This document shows, piece after piece, positions 62,254-64,000 of a DNA stretch of 64,000 bases (position 1 is the first letter of the stretch; each line of letters starts with the position of its first letter). The position numbers and the translations under genes were made by a program. The notes under the pieces were generated by a model, which worked only from the letters and a program-made list of their open reading frames with translations, ran no database searches and was not told the origin of the DNA. Origin of the DNA: Reyranella sp. GTDB lineage: Bacteria; Pseudomonadota; Alphaproteobacteria; Reyranellales; Reyranellaceae. The stretch lies in NCBI GenBank assembly GCA_019750135.1, contig JAIEOV010000016.1, forward strand, positions 1-64,000, in the 5' to 3' direction.

Positions 62254-63078
62254 ATGAGATTTCGTAAGGCCTTCATGGTTTTGGCCGCATGTCTGGTACC
62301 GCCCGCCGCGGCGGCGGCCCAGGATGCGCGCCAGGTCGACATCTCCTACGAGATCACGTTCGGAGGCATTTCCGGGTTCCGCATCGACGTCACCGCCCGC
62401 TTCAACGGTTCGAAGTACGACGTCGAGACCACGACCTACAAGGAAGGCATGCTGAAGGCCGTCACCATGAATTATGTCGGCCGCAATCGCGCCTGGGGCG
62501 GGTTCACGACACAGGGTGCGCAGCCGGCCGCGGGATCGCTGTCGATCAGCGTCGACGGAAAGCCGCGCACCTGGCTGGCTCAGTACGGCGCCGCAGGCTT
62601 CCTGCAGGAGGTCCACACCCCCGTCTGGAAGCCGACGCCGCAGCAGACGATCAGCGACGCCGACCGCAAGGACTCCCTCGATCCCCTGAACGCCGCGCTC
62701 AGCGTCGGCTTCGCGGGCGACGCTGCCTGCGACAAGACCGTGCGCAGCAACGACGGCAAGCGCCGCATCGACGTGATGTTTCGCAAGGTCGGCATGGAGC
62801 CCGCCGCCGCCACCGGCATCGCCGGCGCGCGCGGCGATGTGCTGGTCTGCGAGATCTACACCAAGCGCGTCTCCGGCGAGTTCGACGAGGCCCCCAAGGA
62901 GGCCGAGACCGAGCGCGAGCGGCCGATCAGGATCTGGCTGGCGCGCTTCGACGACACCCAGATCCGCTATCCCGGCAAGCTCGAGGCGCAGACCTTGTTC
63001 GCCACCATCCGCGGCAGGGTCCTGTCGTTCCGCGAGCGGCCGCTGACCCCTGAGGAAGCGGCGAACATCCGGCGTTGA
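62254..63078 (+). CDS. DUF3108 domain-containing protein (exported)
   Basis: A 274-residue exported protein. The signal peptide is FMVLAACLVPPAAAAAQ. The mature part starts with VDISYEITFGGISGFRIDVT and continues with VETTTYKEGMLKAVTMNY, a pattern seen in DUF3108 proteins. Ends with IWLARFDDTQIRYPGKLEA. Function unknown; it is thought to be a periplasmic or outer-membrane-associated beta-rich protein. The ATG at 62254 has AAGGGA at good spacing; an upstream in-frame start at 62239 lacks one. It is divergent from the Atm1-type gene. Confidence 0.88.
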   Translation: MRFRKAFMVLAACLVPPAAAAAQDARQVDISYEITFGGISGFRIDVTARFNGSKYDVETTTYKEGMLKAVTMNYVGRNRAWGGFTTQGAQPAAGSLSISVDGKPRTWLAQYGAAGFLQEVHTPVWKPTPQQTISDADRKDSLDPLNAALSVGFAGDAACDKTVRSNDGKRRIDVMFRKVGMEPAAATGIAGARGDVLVCEIYTKRVSGEFDEAPKEAETERERPIRIWLARFDDTQIRYPGKLEAQTLFATIRGRVLSFRERPLTPEEAANIRR

Positions 63079-63141
63079 GAAGGCGACACGCACCGGTTCG
63101 GGATATAGAGTACGGTTGACGAGGCTCGAGGGTTCTCTCGC

Positions 63142-64000
63142 TTGACGACCGGGCTCACAAACTGGCGGAGCGTCGGCGCCAGGCTCCTGCTGGCCTTTCT
63201 CGGCATCAGCGCCTTTTCGGCGCTCGTCGCGGGCGCGGCGATCTATGCATTCTTCGAGGTTGGCCGGTCCCTGGAGCTGATCGATCGGCGCATCGGGCCG
63301 ATCCTCGCCTCGCTCGACGTCTCCCGCTCCGCCGAACGGCTCGCGATCGCATCCTCTGCATTGTCCGCAGTGACGACCGAGCAGGAGCGTATTCGCGTGT
63401 TCTGGACGCTCTCCGATGGATCGAGCCGCCTCAAGCAGCTCCTGGACGAGCTGTCCGACAGCGGCCTGAGCCGGCGGCAGCTCGCGGCCATCGAAGCCAG
63501 TGCGACCCAGCTCACGACCAATTATGTCGCGCTCGACGCCGCCGTCCGTCAAAGGCTGCAGGTGATCGGCACGATCAAGGAGCAGATGCGCAACGCCTTC
63601 GATGCCCGAGAGGAGATCCGCCGGCTGCTCGTGCCGTCCCGACCGACCTACGACAGCGACATCGACCAACCCGCTCTCATGCCGGGCGAAGACCAGGTCC
63701 AGACGCCGAGCGAGACCCAGTCGCCCGAGGCCGAACTGCAGGAGGAACGCGCGGAGCGTCGCGTGCAGCAGCAGGTCTCGGACGTGATAGACGGATTGGC
63801 ACAGGTCGCCGTGGCCGATCAGAAGCAGCAGGTGAGCGCCCTGGCGCTACGGCTGCGCCGCATCGTGCAGGAAATGGAGGCGGCCAGCACACAGGAGTTC
63901 GATCCCAAGGTGCAGGCGCTGCTCCTTCCCGCGGTCAAGGCGCTGAAGGACCTCGTGCAAGGCCCGAACGCGATCCCGCACTTGCGCGAGAAGGAGCTGG
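63142..64000 (+). CDS. N-terminal part of a sensor protein (probable histidine kinase), truncated by window edge
   Basis: An open frame runs from TTG 63142 to the right edge (286 codons, no stop). It opens with a membrane helix (LLLAFLGISAFSALVAGAAI) then YAFFEVGRSLELIDRRIGPI and a long helical periplasmic region rich in Ala/Leu/Gln (DVSRSAERLAIASSALSAVT, QQVSDVIDGLAQVAVADQKQ). This resembles the four-helix sensor domain of TorS-type hybrid histidine kinases. The kinase part is out of view, so the call is inference. GAGGG lies nine bases upstream of the TTG. Confidence 0.65.
   Translation, partial: MTTGLTNWRSVGARLLLAFLGISAFSALVAGAAIYAFFEVGRSLELIDRRIGPILASLDVSRSAERLAIASSALSAVTTEQERIRVFWTLSDGSSRLKQLLDELSDSGLSRRQLAAIEASATQLTTNYVALDAAVRQRLQVIGTIKEQMRNAFDAREEIRRLLVPSRPTYDSDIDQPALMPGEDQVQTPSETQSPEAELQEERAERRVQQQVSDVIDGLAQVAVADQKQQVSALALRLRRIVQEMEAASTQEFDPKVQALLLPAVKALKDLVQGPNAIPHLREKEL

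Overview
The window is a GC-rich chromosomal segment of an alphaproteobacterium. The 5' end of a 16S rRNA gene at the left edge has the alphaproteobacterial form (GAACGCTGGCGGCAGGC, then TTAACACATGCAAGTCGAACG). The gene content agrees: cobS-cobT next to rpmB and bolA, DUF1178, DUF4167, DUF2889, an Atm1-type exporter, ptsP (EI-Ntr) beside lysC, and prfA-prmC. A Reyranella-like member of Rhodospirillales/Hyphomicrobiales is my guess, but it cannot be settled from the sequence alone. Most genes are housekeeping genes in short operons with 1-14 nt overlaps.

Layout. 1-585: start of an rRNA operon on the minus strand with a near-consensus promoter. 0.6-5.5 kb: an M23 endopeptidase, a translationally coupled pair of paralogous secreted proteins (one frameshifted), decayed phage terminase fragments, a small coiled-coil protein and an SGNH hydrolase. 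5.9-16.5 kb: clpB with a sigma-32-type promoter, DUF4337, DUF4167, prmC-prfA, a HEPN/MNT toxin-antitoxin pair, hisS-ispG, and a RodZ-like gene that ends at large palindromes. 16.5-31.9 kb: ptsP, lysC, ubiG, DUF1178 (with a CIRCE-like operator), a nitrilase-family amidase, grxC, comF, an NDUFAF5-like methyltransferase, mutT, argJ, a parvulin foldase and secA. 32-44.4 kb is the most accessory-looking part: a TonB receptor, a tyrosine phosphatase, an epoxide hydrolase-MarR-SDR operon, a TetR/CPBP pair with overlapping palindromic operators, an acyl-CoA hydratase, a broken AraC regulator, a GNAT enzyme and two unrelated 2-oxoglutarate/Fe(II) oxygenases. 44.5-64 kb: accA, xerD, a secreted protein of unknown role with a tiny overlapping membrane-protein gene, aroK-aroB, a CNNM/CorC protein, DUF2889, bolA, a J-domain protein, cobS-cobT, a phytase-like esterase, rpmB, UPF0260, meaB, an MFS transporter with an Atm1 exporter, DUF3108, and the start of a sensor protein.

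How the pieces work together. Protein quality control recurs: ClpB, the periplasmic PPIase, SecA and a J-domain protein. Two promoters look heat-shock controlled (clpB and the DUF1178 gene, the latter with a CIRCE-like inverted repeat). Translation is served by prfA with its methylase prmC, hisS, rpmB and the rRNA operon. Cofactor, amino-acid and lipid biosynthesis is represented by ispG, ubiG, lysC, argJ, aroKB, accA and cobST.

Non-coding structure is notable. A 154-162 bp element bounded by GTCATCCC/GGGATGAC occurs twice in full. A 47-48 bp palindrome sits at two convergent gene junctions. Intrinsic terminators lie 12-14 nt upstream of the rpmB and cobS start codons. I saw no tRNA gene, CRISPR array, insertion sequence or intact prophage.
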